Shown here one piece after another: positions 25,384 through 34,111 of a stretch of 64,000 bases of DNA. How positions within the stretch are numbered: the stretch's first letter is position 1; every line of letters begins with the position of its first letter. The notes under the pieces were generated by a model. That model was not told the DNA's origin, did not search any database, and saw nothing but the letters and a program-made list of their open reading frames with translations. Origin of the DNA: Candidatus Hinthialibacter antarcticus (lineage in GTDB: Bacteria; Hinthialibacterota; Hinthialibacteria; Hinthialibacterales; Hinthialibacteraceae). The DNA lies in contig JAVCCE010000066.1 in NCBI GenBank assembly GCA_030765645.1, forward strand, positions 1 to 64,000, given 5' to 3'. The position numbers were made by a program, and so were the translations under genes.

Positions 25384-27405
25384 ATGAATTTCAGCCGCGT
25401 TATCTACATCTTGCTTCTCCTGTTTGCGTTTGGGTTCTTTTTTCGCAATATATATCGCCTGGTTGCAACGCTCTGCCTGGGCCAGTGGGAAAACCGGTTC
25501 GACCGCTTAGGGCTTCGACTAAAAAATATGCTGGTCTATGCGTTTGGCCAGGCGCGCGTTATTAAAAAGAGTTATGGATTTAACCATTTTTTCATCTTTT
25601 GGGGATTCATGCTTTTATTGATGGCAAATGGCGAGTTTTTAATTCAGGGCGTGTTTCCTGGATTTTCCTGGTCATTTCTGGGCGACTACCCGTATGGCGC
25701 GTTGCTCTTTCTGGCGGAAATCATGTCTGCCGTCGTCATTCTGGCCGTTGTTACCGCCGTAATACGCAGGCTCTTCTTTCGCCCGGCGTACATCGAATTC
25801 AATGCGGACGCGTTTCTTATCTTGGGCATGATTTTCACGCTCATGGTTGCGTATTATGGTTATCATGCGGGAGAAATTGCCTTAGGCGCCGCCTCGAAAT
25901 GGGCCAGTTGGATGTTCGTTTCGAACGCAATCGCATCATTCATTCAATCTCTTTCCGTTGATTCAATCCATGCGTTCACAAACGTCAGTTGGTGGATTCA
26001 CGCTATCGTTCTGCTGTTCTTTATGAACTATTTGCCTTATAGCAAACACTTGCATGTCTTGACTGCAATTCCGAATTGTTTTTTCCGTCGCTTTGAATAT
26101 CCAAGCGTTGTCCCAACGATGGAATTTAAACAAGGAGATTCATTCGGAAAATCAAAAATCACGCAATTTTCCTGGAAAGATTTGCTTGACTTTATGTCAT
26201 GCACCGAATGCGGCCGCTGTCAGGAAAATTGCCCCGCTCACGTTACGGGCAAATCGCTGAATCCCAAACACATCATCCACCAGGGAAAAGTCAATCTGTT
26301 TAAGAATAGCAAGCCGATTCTCGCATCGCGCCCCAGCGATACGTTGGGGCCGGCGCCGGATGACGCGGTAATGGATGCGGCTTTAATCGGCGACGATGGC
26401 GCCATGAGCATCAGCGCAACAGACTTATGGCAATGTACGACGTGCGGCTCCTGCATGACGCATTGCCCCGTCTTTATTGAGCATGTGCCGAAAATAATTC
26501 AGATGCGGCAATACATGGTGATGGAAAAATCAGAGTTCCCTGAAGAATTGATTCAACTGTTTGAGAATTCTGAACAGCGTTCCAACCCCTGGGGCATTGC
26601 GCCGACCGACCGCGCAAAATGGACGGAAGGCTTAGACGTTCCTATACTCACTCCTGGCGATACGTTTGATTATTTGTTCTATGTTGGTTGCGCTGGGTCT
26701 TATGACTCGCGCGCAAAGAGCGTCGTCACCTCGATGACGAAGATACTTAACACGGCGGGCGTTTCATGGGGGATTCTCGGTAACGAAGAGCATTGTTGCG
26801 GCGACTCGGTGCGCCGCGCGGGCAATGAATATGTCTTTTCGCAAATGGCGCGTTTTAACGTGAACCAGTTTCATCGCTACGGCGTAAAAAAAATCATCAC
26901 CATGTGCCCGCATGGATACTCAACCATCAAAAATGATTACCAACAATTTGGGGGAGACTTTGAAGTTATCCACCACACGGAGTTCATCAATCAATTATTG
27001 GATGAAGGCAAACTCCCATTGAAACGCCAAGAGACAAACGGCACGACGGTTTACCATGATTCATGCTATTTAGGACGCTATAACAACATCTATAAAGCGC
27101 CGCGCCAAGTGTTGTCCCGCGTCAATGGCAACCGCCTGGAAGAAATGGACCGTTGCGGCGAATCGAGTTTTTGTTGTGGAGCGGGTGGCGCCAAAATGTG
27201 GATGGAAGAACCCGAAGGCAAGTATATTTACCTTGAACGCACCGAAGAAGCGATGCGCAAAAATCCCTCGACCATCGCGGTGGCTTGCCCCTTCTGTATG
27301 ACGATGTTTGAAGACGGCGTCAAAGAAGCGGCGAGAGGCAAGAAAGTCGTTGTTAGGGATATCGCCGAGATTGTCGCAAACGCGATGGAAGACGGCAAAG
27401 AATAA
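25384..27405 (+). CDS. Membrane-bound Fe-S oxidoreductase, EtfAB:quinone oxidoreductase-like (EMO/HdrD family)
   Basis: This 673-residue protein has five or six N-terminal membrane helices (about 5-240), a NarI-like cytochrome b domain with several histidines. Two 4Fe-4S motifs follow (CTECGRCQENCP and CTTCGSCMTHCPV). Two CCG domains complete it, with EEHCCGDSVRR, DSCYLGRYN and SFCCGAGGAKMW, the non-cubane cluster type of HdrB/HdrD. Next to etfBA this matches the EMO family that passes ETF electrons to menaquinone. It starts 14 bases after etfA with a GGGAG site. Direction (toward quinone or reverse) cannot be told. Confidence 0.9.
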   Translation: MNFSRVIYILLLLFAFGFFFRNIYRLVATLCLGQWENRFDRLGLRLKNMLVYAFGQARVIKKSYGFNHFFIFWGFMLLLMANGEFLIQGVFPGFSWSFLGDYPYGALLFLAEIMSAVVILAVVTAVIRRLFFRPAYIEFNADAFLILGMIFTLMVAYYGYHAGEIALGAASKWASWMFVSNAIASFIQSLSVDSIHAFTNVSWWIHAIVLLFFMNYLPYSKHLHVLTAIPNCFFRRFEYPSVVPTMEFKQGDSFGKSKITQFSWKDLLDFMSCTECGRCQENCPAHVTGKSLNPKHIIHQGKVNLFKNSKPILASRPSDTLGPAPDDAVMDAALIGDDGAMSISATDLWQCTTCGSCMTHCPVFIEHVPKIIQMRQYMVMEKSEFPEELIQLFENSEQRSNPWGIAPTDRAKWTEGLDVPILTPGDTFDYLFYVGCAGSYDSRAKSVVTSMTKILNTAGVSWGILGNEEHCCGDSVRRAGNEYVFSQMARFNVNQFHRYGVKKIITMCPHGYSTIKNDYQQFGGDFEVIHHTEFINQLLDEGKLPLKRQETNGTTVYHDSCYLGRYNNIYKAPRQVLSRVNGNRLEEMDRCGESSFCCGAGGAKMWMEEPEGKYIYLERTEEAMRKNPSTIAVACPFCMTMFEDGVKEAARGKKVVVRDIAEIVANAMEDGKE

Positions 27406-27432
27406 ACACGGCAAATATGATAACGATTGCAA

Positions 27433-27464
27433 CAGCCTGGTGCTTTTCGCCGGGCTGCTTTTTT
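27433..27464 (+). terminator. Intrinsic terminator after the Etf operon
   Basis: CAGCCTGG pairs with CCGGGCTG (one G-U pair) around a 9-base loop. CTTTTTTG follows, 27 bases after the stop codon. Confidence 0.85.
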
Positions 27465-27569
27465 GTTGGTGTGAATTCATATCGAATCTGAAACCGACGC
27501 CCTTGATGCAACAAAACAAAAATATATCAGCTATGTAGGGGCGCAACGCGTACAGTCGTGCTTCTTGCT

Positions 27570-27594
27570 TGAATTCATTTTTTTTATGAATTCA
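27570..27594 (+). promoter_or_regulatory. Candidate operator of the Rrf2-family gene
   Basis: A perfect inverted repeat, TGAATTCAT and ATGAATTCA, has a 7-T centre. It lies about 70 bases before the GTG start at 27664. Rrf2 dimers bind palindromes of this size, so autoregulation is plausible. It could also be an AT-rich hairpin. Confidence 0.4.
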
Positions 27595-27663
27595 GTTATG
27601 ATGAGCCCATGACGCTTAACTGCGCGACGTTAACCTTGTTCAAAGAAAAGCGAAAGCAATACA

Positions 27664-28101
27664 GTGAATTTAACCCGATTTACGGACTATTCTCTACGCG
27701 TTCTTCTTTATTTGGCGTTGCGGCCAAACCAGCGCATTTCGATTAGCGAAATCACCGAATTCTATGGCGTCTCTAAAGACCATTTGGTTAAAGTCGTTAA
27801 TAAACTGGGGGCATTAGGCTACATTCAAACAACGCGTGGGCGTAACGGCGGGATTGAACTAGCCAAACCCCTAAATCAGATCACTGTAGGAGAAGTCGCT
27901 CGCCAAATGGAACCCCATTTTCATCTGGTCGAATGTTTTGAACCGCAAAAAAACCATTGCACTGTAACAAGCGTTTGCCACTTGAAGTTTATTCTGGCTG
28001 AAGCGCTTGAAGCGTTTTTAAGCGTATTAGACCGCTATACGATGGAAAATTTGGTCGTCGATCAAGACCTCGCCAAAAACTTACTCCAAATTGATGACTA
28101 A
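27664..28101 (+). CDS. nsrR: Rrf2-family transcriptional regulator, NsrR-like
   Basis: This 145-residue regulator has an N-terminal winged helix (about 1-75; RFTDYSLRVLLYLAL and TTRGRNGGIELAKP are Rrf2 hallmarks). Three cysteines (C-x7-C-x5-C) lie around 90-105 in VECFEPQKNHCTVTSVC. They match the 4Fe-4S ligand loop of NsrR, which loses its cluster on NO and derepresses NO-defence genes. The start is GTG with a weak site. It lies alone downstream of the Etf operon terminator. Targets may include itself, through the palindrome at 27570-27594. NsrR identity is likely but other Rrf2 proteins have similar loops. Confidence 0.85.
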   Translation: MNLTRFTDYSLRVLLYLALRPNQRISISEITEFYGVSKDHLVKVVNKLGALGYIQTTRGRNGGIELAKPLNQITVGEVARQMEPHFHLVECFEPQKNHCTVTSVCHLKFILAEALEAFLSVLDRYTMENLVVDQDLAKNLLQIDD

Positions 28102-28202
28102 ACCGTAATTTTATTTATCTAGATTTTAGGTGGTTGCTATGAGTTGATGGGGGCAAGGATGGAACGATGGGGATATCGTTATGATCTTAGACTTTTTTGA
28201 AT

Positions 28203-28279
28203 TGGTCGGGGCGAAAGGATTCGAACCTTCGACCACCTGAACCCCATTCAGGTACGCTACCAGACTGCGCTACGCCCCG
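28203..28279 (-). tRNA. tRNA-Pro (anticodon GGG)
   Basis: The cloverleaf reads from 28279. The acceptor arms are CGGGGCG and CGCCCCG, with discriminator A. The anticodon loop is ATGGGGT, giving GGG for CCC/CCU. The T arm has TTCGAAT. The 3-prime CCA is encoded (28203-28205), unlike the tRNA-Arg in this window. Confidence 0.95.
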
Positions 28280-28450
28280 CACATTTGAAGCATGAGAATT
28301 ATATCACCAAGCGCAACCCGCGCTACCCCCCCGCTTTTCACTTTTCTACAGCGCCCCATTGATTTCGACGCCAAACCCTGGAACAATCATTTTACCTACA
28401 TCGTAGACAACTCGTTATTCATTGATTCCATATTCTTAGGGAGAAGCAAT

Positions 28451-29377
28451 ATGTCACTTGACCGTCGTTCATTTATCCAAACCGCAGGGCTAAGCGCTGC
28501 TGCGATCAGTTTTACCAGCGCTCTTGCACACGCCGCTCACCATGAACCCAACATTGGTATGTGCGACTGGAACCTGGGCGGTTCCTGTAAACCGGAATTG
28601 ATTCCAAAAGCCGCTGAAGCCCATCTTAACGGCCTCCAGGTCAGCGTCGCGACCAATCCGAATAACGTACCGTTGCGCGACCCGAAAGTGCGCGAGAAAT
28701 ATCTCGAACTCGGCGAAAAACACAATATCAAATTCTCGTCTGTTGCAGCGGGCAGCATCCTTAATAGCATCCCACTGGCGACCGAGCCTCAATCTGCCGT
28801 CTATGTTATAGACGCGGTCGAAGCGGCGCAGGCGTTAGGCTGCAAGAATATTTTGATGGCGTTTTTTGGTAACGGTGACCTGGTGTTGACCGACGCAACC
28901 AATAAAAAACGTAATTTGAGCAATGATAAATTCAACGAGTTCGAACTTGATTCGCAAAAAGTGACTCGCGTGGTTGAAGTGTTGAAGCAAATCGTCCCGC
29001 GCGCGGCGGATGCAGGGGTTGCGCTGGGCCTGGAAAACACCATCACGGCGAAACAAAACCTTGAGATCATCGAGCGAGTCGGTTCTGAATGGCTGCAAGT
29101 CTATTACGACATTGGCAATTCCACTGGCAACGGCTACAACGTACCTGAAGAAATCCGCCTGCTGGGCAACGATCGTATTTGTGAAATCCACCTGAAAGAC
29201 TGGGACACCCGTTTCTTCCCTGACGGCAAGGGAATGGTTAAATGGGACGAAGTCGCCCAAGCCTGCAAGGACATCAACTACGACAAATGGTATGTACTTG
29301 AAACCAGCGGACGCGACAAGAAATTCATGGAAGATACGCACGAGAACATCAAATTCGCGAAAAACCTGCTCGCATAA
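28451..29377 (+). CDS. Tat-exported TIM-barrel sugar phosphate isomerase/epimerase-like protein
   Basis: This 308-residue protein has a twin-arginine signal (MSLDRRSFIQTAGLSAAA, ending near AHAAHH). An AP_endonuc_2-type TIM barrel follows. Likely metal ligands lie in LGLENT, VYYDIGNS, EIHLKD and VLETSG. The start at 28451 has a TTAGGGAGAAGC site. A longer reading adds 53 residues in front of the Tat signal and is rejected. The protein would work in the periplasm, in sugar or polyol turnover. The substrate is unknown. It is monocistronic with its own terminator and is distinct from the homologue at 3811-4680. Confidence 0.87.
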   Translation: MSLDRRSFIQTAGLSAAAISFTSALAHAAHHEPNIGMCDWNLGGSCKPELIPKAAEAHLNGLQVSVATNPNNVPLRDPKVREKYLELGEKHNIKFSSVAAGSILNSIPLATEPQSAVYVIDAVEAAQALGCKNILMAFFGNGDLVLTDATNKKRNLSNDKFNEFELDSQKVTRVVEVLKQIVPRAADAGVALGLENTITAKQNLEIIERVGSEWLQVYYDIGNSTGNGYNVPEEIRLLGNDRICEIHLKDWDTRFFPDGKGMVKWDEVAQACKDINYDKWYVLETSGRDKKFMEDTHENIKFAKNLLA

Positions 29378-29401
29378 TCTCTCAGATTGACACAACCATT
29401 G

Positions 29402-29434
29402 CGGCCTCTTGGTGTATACTAAGAGGCCGTTTTT
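29402..29434 (+). terminator. Intrinsic terminator after the 28451 gene
   Basis: A perfect 9-base-pair stem (CGGCCTCTT with AAGAGGCCG) has a 10-base loop. TTTTTG follows. Confidence 0.9.
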
Positions 29435-29452
29435 GTATTTTTGGAGATGACC

Positions 29453-30757
29453 ATGCCGGACCCGGTTTCACACCCGCAAGCGCAAGCGATTGCCCACCAA
29501 GCCAAAGCCTCCGGTCTTGCCAAATTGCTGCAAAGCGGGCCGATGAAAGGCCAGGTGCTTTCTTCAGCGAAGGGTCAGGCTGAGGTATTGATTGGGGGCA
29601 AGCAATATACGCTGAGCACCAAAGGCCAGGCGTTTCGCGCTGGTCAACAAGTGTTAGCGCGCTTGGTCGGTGGACAGGTTTCATTGGCGCCATTTAGCGT
29701 CAGCGCCCCTCCGGCTGATTCGTCTCAAAGCCAGGCGCTCGCATCACAATTGCAACAACTCGGCGTACAAGGCGCCACTGCACAGGTGATTGCGCAAGCG
29801 CTGCTGCAAGCGGGCGTTCCATTAAACAAAAGCGTCCTGACGGAACTCATCAATATATTGCCGCAGATTAGCGCCGACCAGATGGCTTCGCTGGCGTTTC
29901 TCTTGAGCCGTGGAATGCCCGTTAATGCGGCGATGGCCGCCTGGTTTACCTATATTCTAAAACCGCGTCCGTCGATGGAAAAATCTTTTGAGCGCTTACG
30001 TAGCGCTTTCAAAGATTTTACGGGAGACCGTGAGTTGCTTGGCTCGCTTCCAACAGAACTACTCGACGCCCTGGATGAAGTCGGCGAACAATTAGAACGG
30101 CGCTTCGCGAATATGCAGGGACAATCCAACGCGGATTTCGAAAAAGAGATCGCGGAATGGTTCAAACGGGCGCTCAGTACGCTTGAGTCACGCTTGCAGG
30201 GCGGAAAAGGCGACCCCGATGACGTGTTGTTGCGCTTGATTCGTTTGCTGCAAGACTTAAAGCCTCACATCAAGGACGCTGAATTAATTGAACGCTGGCA
30301 AGCGTTACATGATGCCGCTCGCGACGCACATGAATCACTGACTGCGCAGGCAGTCAGAAATATTCCGCAACAGAGCGGAGAAGCGCCTGTCTTTTTCGGA
30401 CAAGTTCCGATTCAAGTGGATGGGGATGAACGGACGCTGGAGTTCCGCTATCGGCGAGAACATGACCAGGACGGCGGTACGCTGGATTTGCGCATCGAAC
30501 TGAGTGCGTTGGGGCCACTGCATACTCACATGCTTTGGCGCAAACCTTCGCTTCGAGTTGCAATTCTGGTTGAGTCCGATGACGTTCAGCAACACCTGGA
30601 CGCGATGTTGCACCAATTGGCTGACGGTTTAAAAAATATGGGATTCAAGGTCGATTCGTTGCAAGTTCGAGTGGGCGACGTTCCTGAGACACTAGAACCT
30701 CAACCGTTGCAAGAGACATTTTATGAAGTTCCATCCGGTCTCGATATGCGCGCCTAA
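29453..30757 (+). CDS. FliK-like flagellar hook-length control domain protein
   Basis: This 434-residue protein has a Gln/Ala-rich low-complexity N-terminal half (about 1-130). A helical middle (about 135-310) follows. The C-terminal domain (about 335-415; LDLRIELSALGPLHTHMLWR, then LESDDVQQHLDAMLHQLADGLKNMGFKVDSLQV-type sequence) resembles the FliK hook-length domain. The start at 29453 sits six bases after GGAG, and TTG or ATG codons just upstream are less well placed. No other flagellar or injectisome gene is in the window. Function may be flagellar or unrelated. Confidence 0.65.
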   Translation: MPDPVSHPQAQAIAHQAKASGLAKLLQSGPMKGQVLSSAKGQAEVLIGGKQYTLSTKGQAFRAGQQVLARLVGGQVSLAPFSVSAPPADSSQSQALASQLQQLGVQGATAQVIAQALLQAGVPLNKSVLTELINILPQISADQMASLAFLLSRGMPVNAAMAAWFTYILKPRPSMEKSFERLRSAFKDFTGDRELLGSLPTELLDALDEVGEQLERRFANMQGQSNADFEKEIAEWFKRALSTLESRLQGGKGDPDDVLLRLIRLLQDLKPHIKDAELIERWQALHDAARDAHESLTAQAVRNIPQQSGEAPVFFGQVPIQVDGDERTLEFRYRREHDQDGGTLDLRIELSALGPLHTHMLWRKPSLRVAILVESDDVQQHLDAMLHQLADGLKNMGFKVDSLQVRVGDVPETLEPQPLQETFYEVPSGLDMRA

Positions 30758-31224
30758 GGGTTAAGCCGCCAAATCGAAAACGTCAGTGCGGAAGCGAATG
30801 ACACCCATATTAAATATGGAACAAACAATACTCCGGCAACGCGATCAATACGCCAAAATAAAACGCCCGTCGCAAGAATAGCAATCCATAAAAAAACAAT
30901 CTCAATGGATGCGGCGCCAAGCCAATTTAACGAAAAGAACAAAACCGACCAAAGCGCGTTAAGAAACAACTGCACAAAGAAAGCAATCAATGCCGGTTTG
31001 ATGTTTGTCTCGCCGCGTCGTATCCAAATCCGCCACGCCGCGACCGCCATGCTGAGATACAGGAATGTCCAAACGGGGGCAAACAGCCAATTGGGAGGCC
31101 TCCAGTTGGGCTTATTCAATAACGGATACCAAGTGGTGACGGTTTGAAACGTACACCATGAGGCAAGCGCCTGCACTGTAATACAGAGCAACAAGAATAC
31201 GATAAGCGATTTCCACTGTTTCAT
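30754..31224 (-). CDS. tspO: TspO/MBR-family membrane protein
   Basis: This 156-residue protein has five membrane helices. TspO signatures include WYPLLNKPNWRPPNWLFAPVWTFLY, here recognisable as the PxWxPPxxxFxPVW motif, and ALIAFFVQLFLNALWSVLFF in helix 3-4. TspO binds porphyrins and heme intermediates and affects tetrapyrrole and stress responses. It overlaps the tail of the convergent FliK-like gene by four bases and directly follows the photolyase gene on the same strand. Pairing with a photolyase fits a light or porphyrin stress theme. Confidence 0.93.
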   Translation of the reverse strand: MKQWKSLIVFLLLCITVQALASWCTFQTVTTWYPLLNKPNWRPPNWLFAPVWTFLYLSMAVAAWRIWIRRGETNIKPALIAFFVQLFLNALWSVLFFSLNWLGAASIEIVFLWIAILATGVLFWRIDRVAGVLFVPYLIWVSFASALTFSIWRLNP

Positions 31225-31225
31225 G

Positions 31226-32677
31226 TTATTTCATTCTCTTTAATGTTTGATAGGCTTCAAGCGCATCCTGTCGCGTGATTTTGAGATCAACAACAGGATA
31301 CGGATAATTTTTGCCCAAAGTGACGCCCGCGTCATTCAAGATCGTAGCAGGCGCTTCCCAAGGTTTGTGAATCCATTTGTCAGGTAGATTGTTTATTTCA
31401 GGAACCCATTTGCGAACGTATTCACCATCGCCGTCAAATTTTTCACCCTGCGCTATGGGATTAAATATCCGAAAGAATGGCGCCGCATCGGCCCCGCAAC
31501 CCGCCGTCCACTGCCAGCCGAATGTATTGCTCGCCAAGTCGGCATCGACCAGCGTATCCCAAAACCACCTGGCGCCTTCTTGCCAGGGAACCAACATATT
31601 TTTCACTAACAGCGACGCGACCACCATCCGAACGCGGTTGTGCATCCAACCCGTCGCCCATAATTCACGCATCCCTGCATCAATGATCGGCAATCCTGTC
31701 TCGCCTTTTTGCCATGCCTGGAGAAAACGAGGATTGCTCTTCCAGGGAAAGCGCGAGAATTTCTCTCGCAGCGGATCGGTTGTTGTGTGAGGGAAGTGAT
31801 ACATGAGGTGGTACGCAAATTCACGCCACCCCACTTCACGCAGAAACGCCCAAGCGCTTGTTGAATCGTTTCCTGTATCATTGTTGCTTAACGCAAACAC
31901 AACTTCATGCCAAATCTGCCTTGGACTGATTTCACCGAAATGTAAATACGGAGACATTCGTGATGTCAGCGGTTTGCCTGGGATGTCCCTTCCGACTGAA
32001 TATTCAGACATCGCTTCTGAGATAAAATGTCTCAGCTGTTTTTTCGCGGCGGCTTCACCAATTGACCACGAATTGAGAATCCCGTTATGCCATTGAATTT
32101 TAGGCAACAAATTTAATGTTTCGAGTTTTTGGCTTTTCGGCCAATGTTTGATTGATTGAATTTTATGGGCAGCGCTCGTTGGCTCATCCGGTTCAGGCAA
32201 TGATGTGCAAGTTTTCCAAAATGGAGTGAACACTTTATACGGCTGTTCTTGCTTGGTTTGTATCTCCCAAGGTTCAAACAATAAAGAGCCATTGAAACTC
32301 TTCGCGTCAATATTCTGCTTTTTAAGCTCTGATTTAACGATGGAATCGCGTTGAATGGAATAGGGTTCATAGCGGCGGTTCCAATACACTGCTTGTGCAT
32401 TGGTTTCTTGAATCATCTCTTGAATGATTGGCAGCGATTGTCCCGAACGAATAAGTAAACGCGAATTGCTTGCTTCGAGCGCTTCATTCAACGACTGCAA
32501 CGAGTAATGGAGCCAGACTTTTGATGCGCCGCCAAGTTGCCAATCGGCTTCTTCATCCGGCGACCAAATATAGATAGGAATTATCGGTCCGCCTCGCTCG
32601 ACGGCTGCGTCTAACGCAGGGTTGTCACTCAGCCGCAAATCATTTCTGAACCAAACAATTATAGGAGAATCCGCCAT
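31226..32677 (-). CDS. phrB: Deoxyribodipyrimidine photolyase (cryptochrome/photolyase family)
   Basis: This 483-residue class I photolyase begins IIVWFRNDLRLSDNPAL, the antenna domain (about 5-135). The FAD domain (about 200-470) has TSRMSPYLHFGEISPRQIW, REVGWREFAYH, GLPIIDAGMRELWATGWMHNRVRM and WGWQWTAGCGADAAPFFRIFNP-type motifs. Tryptophans of the electron-transfer chain are visible in these blocks. It repairs cyclobutane pyrimidine dimers using blue light. It lies one base before tspO on the same strand, so the two form an operon. Family length is normal. Confidence 0.95.
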   Translation of the reverse strand: MADSPIIVWFRNDLRLSDNPALDAAVERGGPIIPIYIWSPDEEADWQLGGASKVWLHYSLQSLNEALEASNSRLLIRSGQSLPIIQEMIQETNAQAVYWNRRYEPYSIQRDSIVKSELKKQNIDAKSFNGSLLFEPWEIQTKQEQPYKVFTPFWKTCTSLPEPDEPTSAAHKIQSIKHWPKSQKLETLNLLPKIQWHNGILNSWSIGEAAAKKQLRHFISEAMSEYSVGRDIPGKPLTSRMSPYLHFGEISPRQIWHEVVFALSNNDTGNDSTSAWAFLREVGWREFAYHLMYHFPHTTTDPLREKFSRFPWKSNPRFLQAWQKGETGLPIIDAGMRELWATGWMHNRVRMVVASLLVKNMLVPWQEGARWFWDTLVDADLASNTFGWQWTAGCGADAAPFFRIFNPIAQGEKFDGDGEYVRKWVPEINNLPDKWIHKPWEAPATILNDAGVTLGKNYPYPVVDLKITRQDALEAYQTLKRMK

Positions 32678-32725
32678 TTAAAAATCGTAACTCCGAAATG
32701 AGAATTTACAGAAATGAAATTCCAC

Positions 32726-34102
32726 TTAAGAATAAATTGCCGTCTCTTCACGAAGCGCTTGTTCTAAAGTTGGATGCAGAAATTTAAATTGCGTTGCCTC
32801 TAACCGGTTTGGCGCGACGCGGGCGCTTTGTAAAAGCAAGGCTTCGCCGAGTTCTCCCAACACGGCTTTGATGGCGAATTCAGGGGCGGGAAGCAATGTT
32901 GGTCGATTCAAAACGCCTCCAAGCGATTTCGTAAATTCTTTGTTCTGAACAGAATTCGGCGCCACAGCGTTGACCGCGCCGTCTAAGGTTTCATCAAATA
33001 AACAAGTGCACAATACGCCAATCAAATCATCCAGGGATATCCAACTCATAAACATCGTCCCATCGCCTAAGGGGCCAGCGACGCCGCATTGAAACGCAGG
33101 CAACATCTTCGCCAGCGCTCCGCCTTGCGGCGTCAATACGATGCCGATGCGAGGGTGTACGACGCGAACGTCGGCGTCCCGCGCAGGGTTTGCTGACGAT
33201 TCCCACGCTTGACATACATCAGCGAGAAACCCTTTGCCTTTACTCGAATCTTCCGTAAGGAGTTCATCGCCGCGGTTTCCATAAAAACCAGTTGCCGATG
33301 CAGAAACAAAAACCCGTGGCTTGTTTTGTATTCTTGATATCGCTTCTGCAATCAAGTGCGTTCCTTCGGTGCGGCTGCGCCGAATCGCCAGTTTCTGTTC
33401 TTCCGTCCATTTTTTTGATGCGATTCCTTCGCCCGCGAGATGAACGATTCCATCGAACCCATTAAGAGACTGTTCGTCAATTTTTTCCGTTTGCGGGTTC
33501 CAGTAAATTTCCTTTTGCTCACGATTGGGGGCGCGTCGCACAAGGCGGTGGACCTCATGCCCCGCAGTTGTGAGAAACGCCGAGAGTTGTGATCCAACCA
33601 AACCGCTCGCGCCGGAAATCGCAATTTTCCAAGGGCGTTCTTGTTTGAAAAATTCATGACGCGCGAGATCATTCTGCGTACGCGTATGACGAAAACGAAA
33701 CATGCGCTCAAGCATGGAATGGGTAAACCCGCCGCCAAGCGTTGCCCCCCAAACGCCGCCCGGTAATTCATATTCAACGCGATCCGTTAGGCGGCTTCCA
33801 TCGGGAGTCGGCTCGAACAGGTGTGTGTGCTTCCAATATTTGAACGGGCCTTTTTCTTGCACATCGCAGAATTGTTGATTTTCGATATAATCTTGATGAA
33901 CTGCCGTCCATTGAACCGGGAAACCGAGTTTCTTTATTTCAAATGTTAGGCGCCCGCCATTTTCGATGCCGCCGATTTTTTCGATCACTCGAATGGATTC
34001 CCAGGGCGGCGCCAGGCGCTCAAAGGCGCCAGGGCGTTTATGCCAATTAAATAGCGTCTCAACAGAGACGGGAAATTCACGGTTCGCTTCATAAGTTTGC
34101 AT
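32726..34102 (-). CDS. SRPBCC-NAD(P)-epimerase fusion (TIGR01777 family)
   Basis: This 458-residue protein has two domains. The N-terminal START/SRPBCC-like cavity domain (about 1-155) begins MQTYEANREFPVSVETLFNW. A Rossmann SDR epimerase domain (about 160-455) follows with GASGLVGSQL, VHLAGEGI and SASATGFYG. A DUF1731 C-terminal segment ends in QFKFLHPTLEQALRE. The family is known as YfcH/SulA-like epimerases of uncertain substrate, and the fusion is common in them. It has a GAGGAAAAACC site and follows the methyltransferase gene by nine bases. Confidence 0.92.
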   Translation of the reverse strand: MQTYEANREFPVSVETLFNWHKRPGAFERLAPPWESIRVIEKIGGIENGGRLTFEIKKLGFPVQWTAVHQDYIENQQFCDVQEKGPFKYWKHTHLFEPTPDGSRLTDRVEYELPGGVWGATLGGGFTHSMLERMFRFRHTRTQNDLARHEFFKQERPWKIAISGASGLVGSQLSAFLTTAGHEVHRLVRRAPNREQKEIYWNPQTEKIDEQSLNGFDGIVHLAGEGIASKKWTEEQKLAIRRSRTEGTHLIAEAISRIQNKPRVFVSASATGFYGNRGDELLTEDSSKGKGFLADVCQAWESSANPARDADVRVVHPRIGIVLTPQGGALAKMLPAFQCGVAGPLGDGTMFMSWISLDDLIGVLCTCLFDETLDGAVNAVAPNSVQNKEFTKSLGGVLNRPTLLPAPEFAIKAVLGELGEALLLQSARVAPNRLEATQFKFLHPTLEQALREETAIYS

Positions 34103-34111
34103 GGTTTTTCC

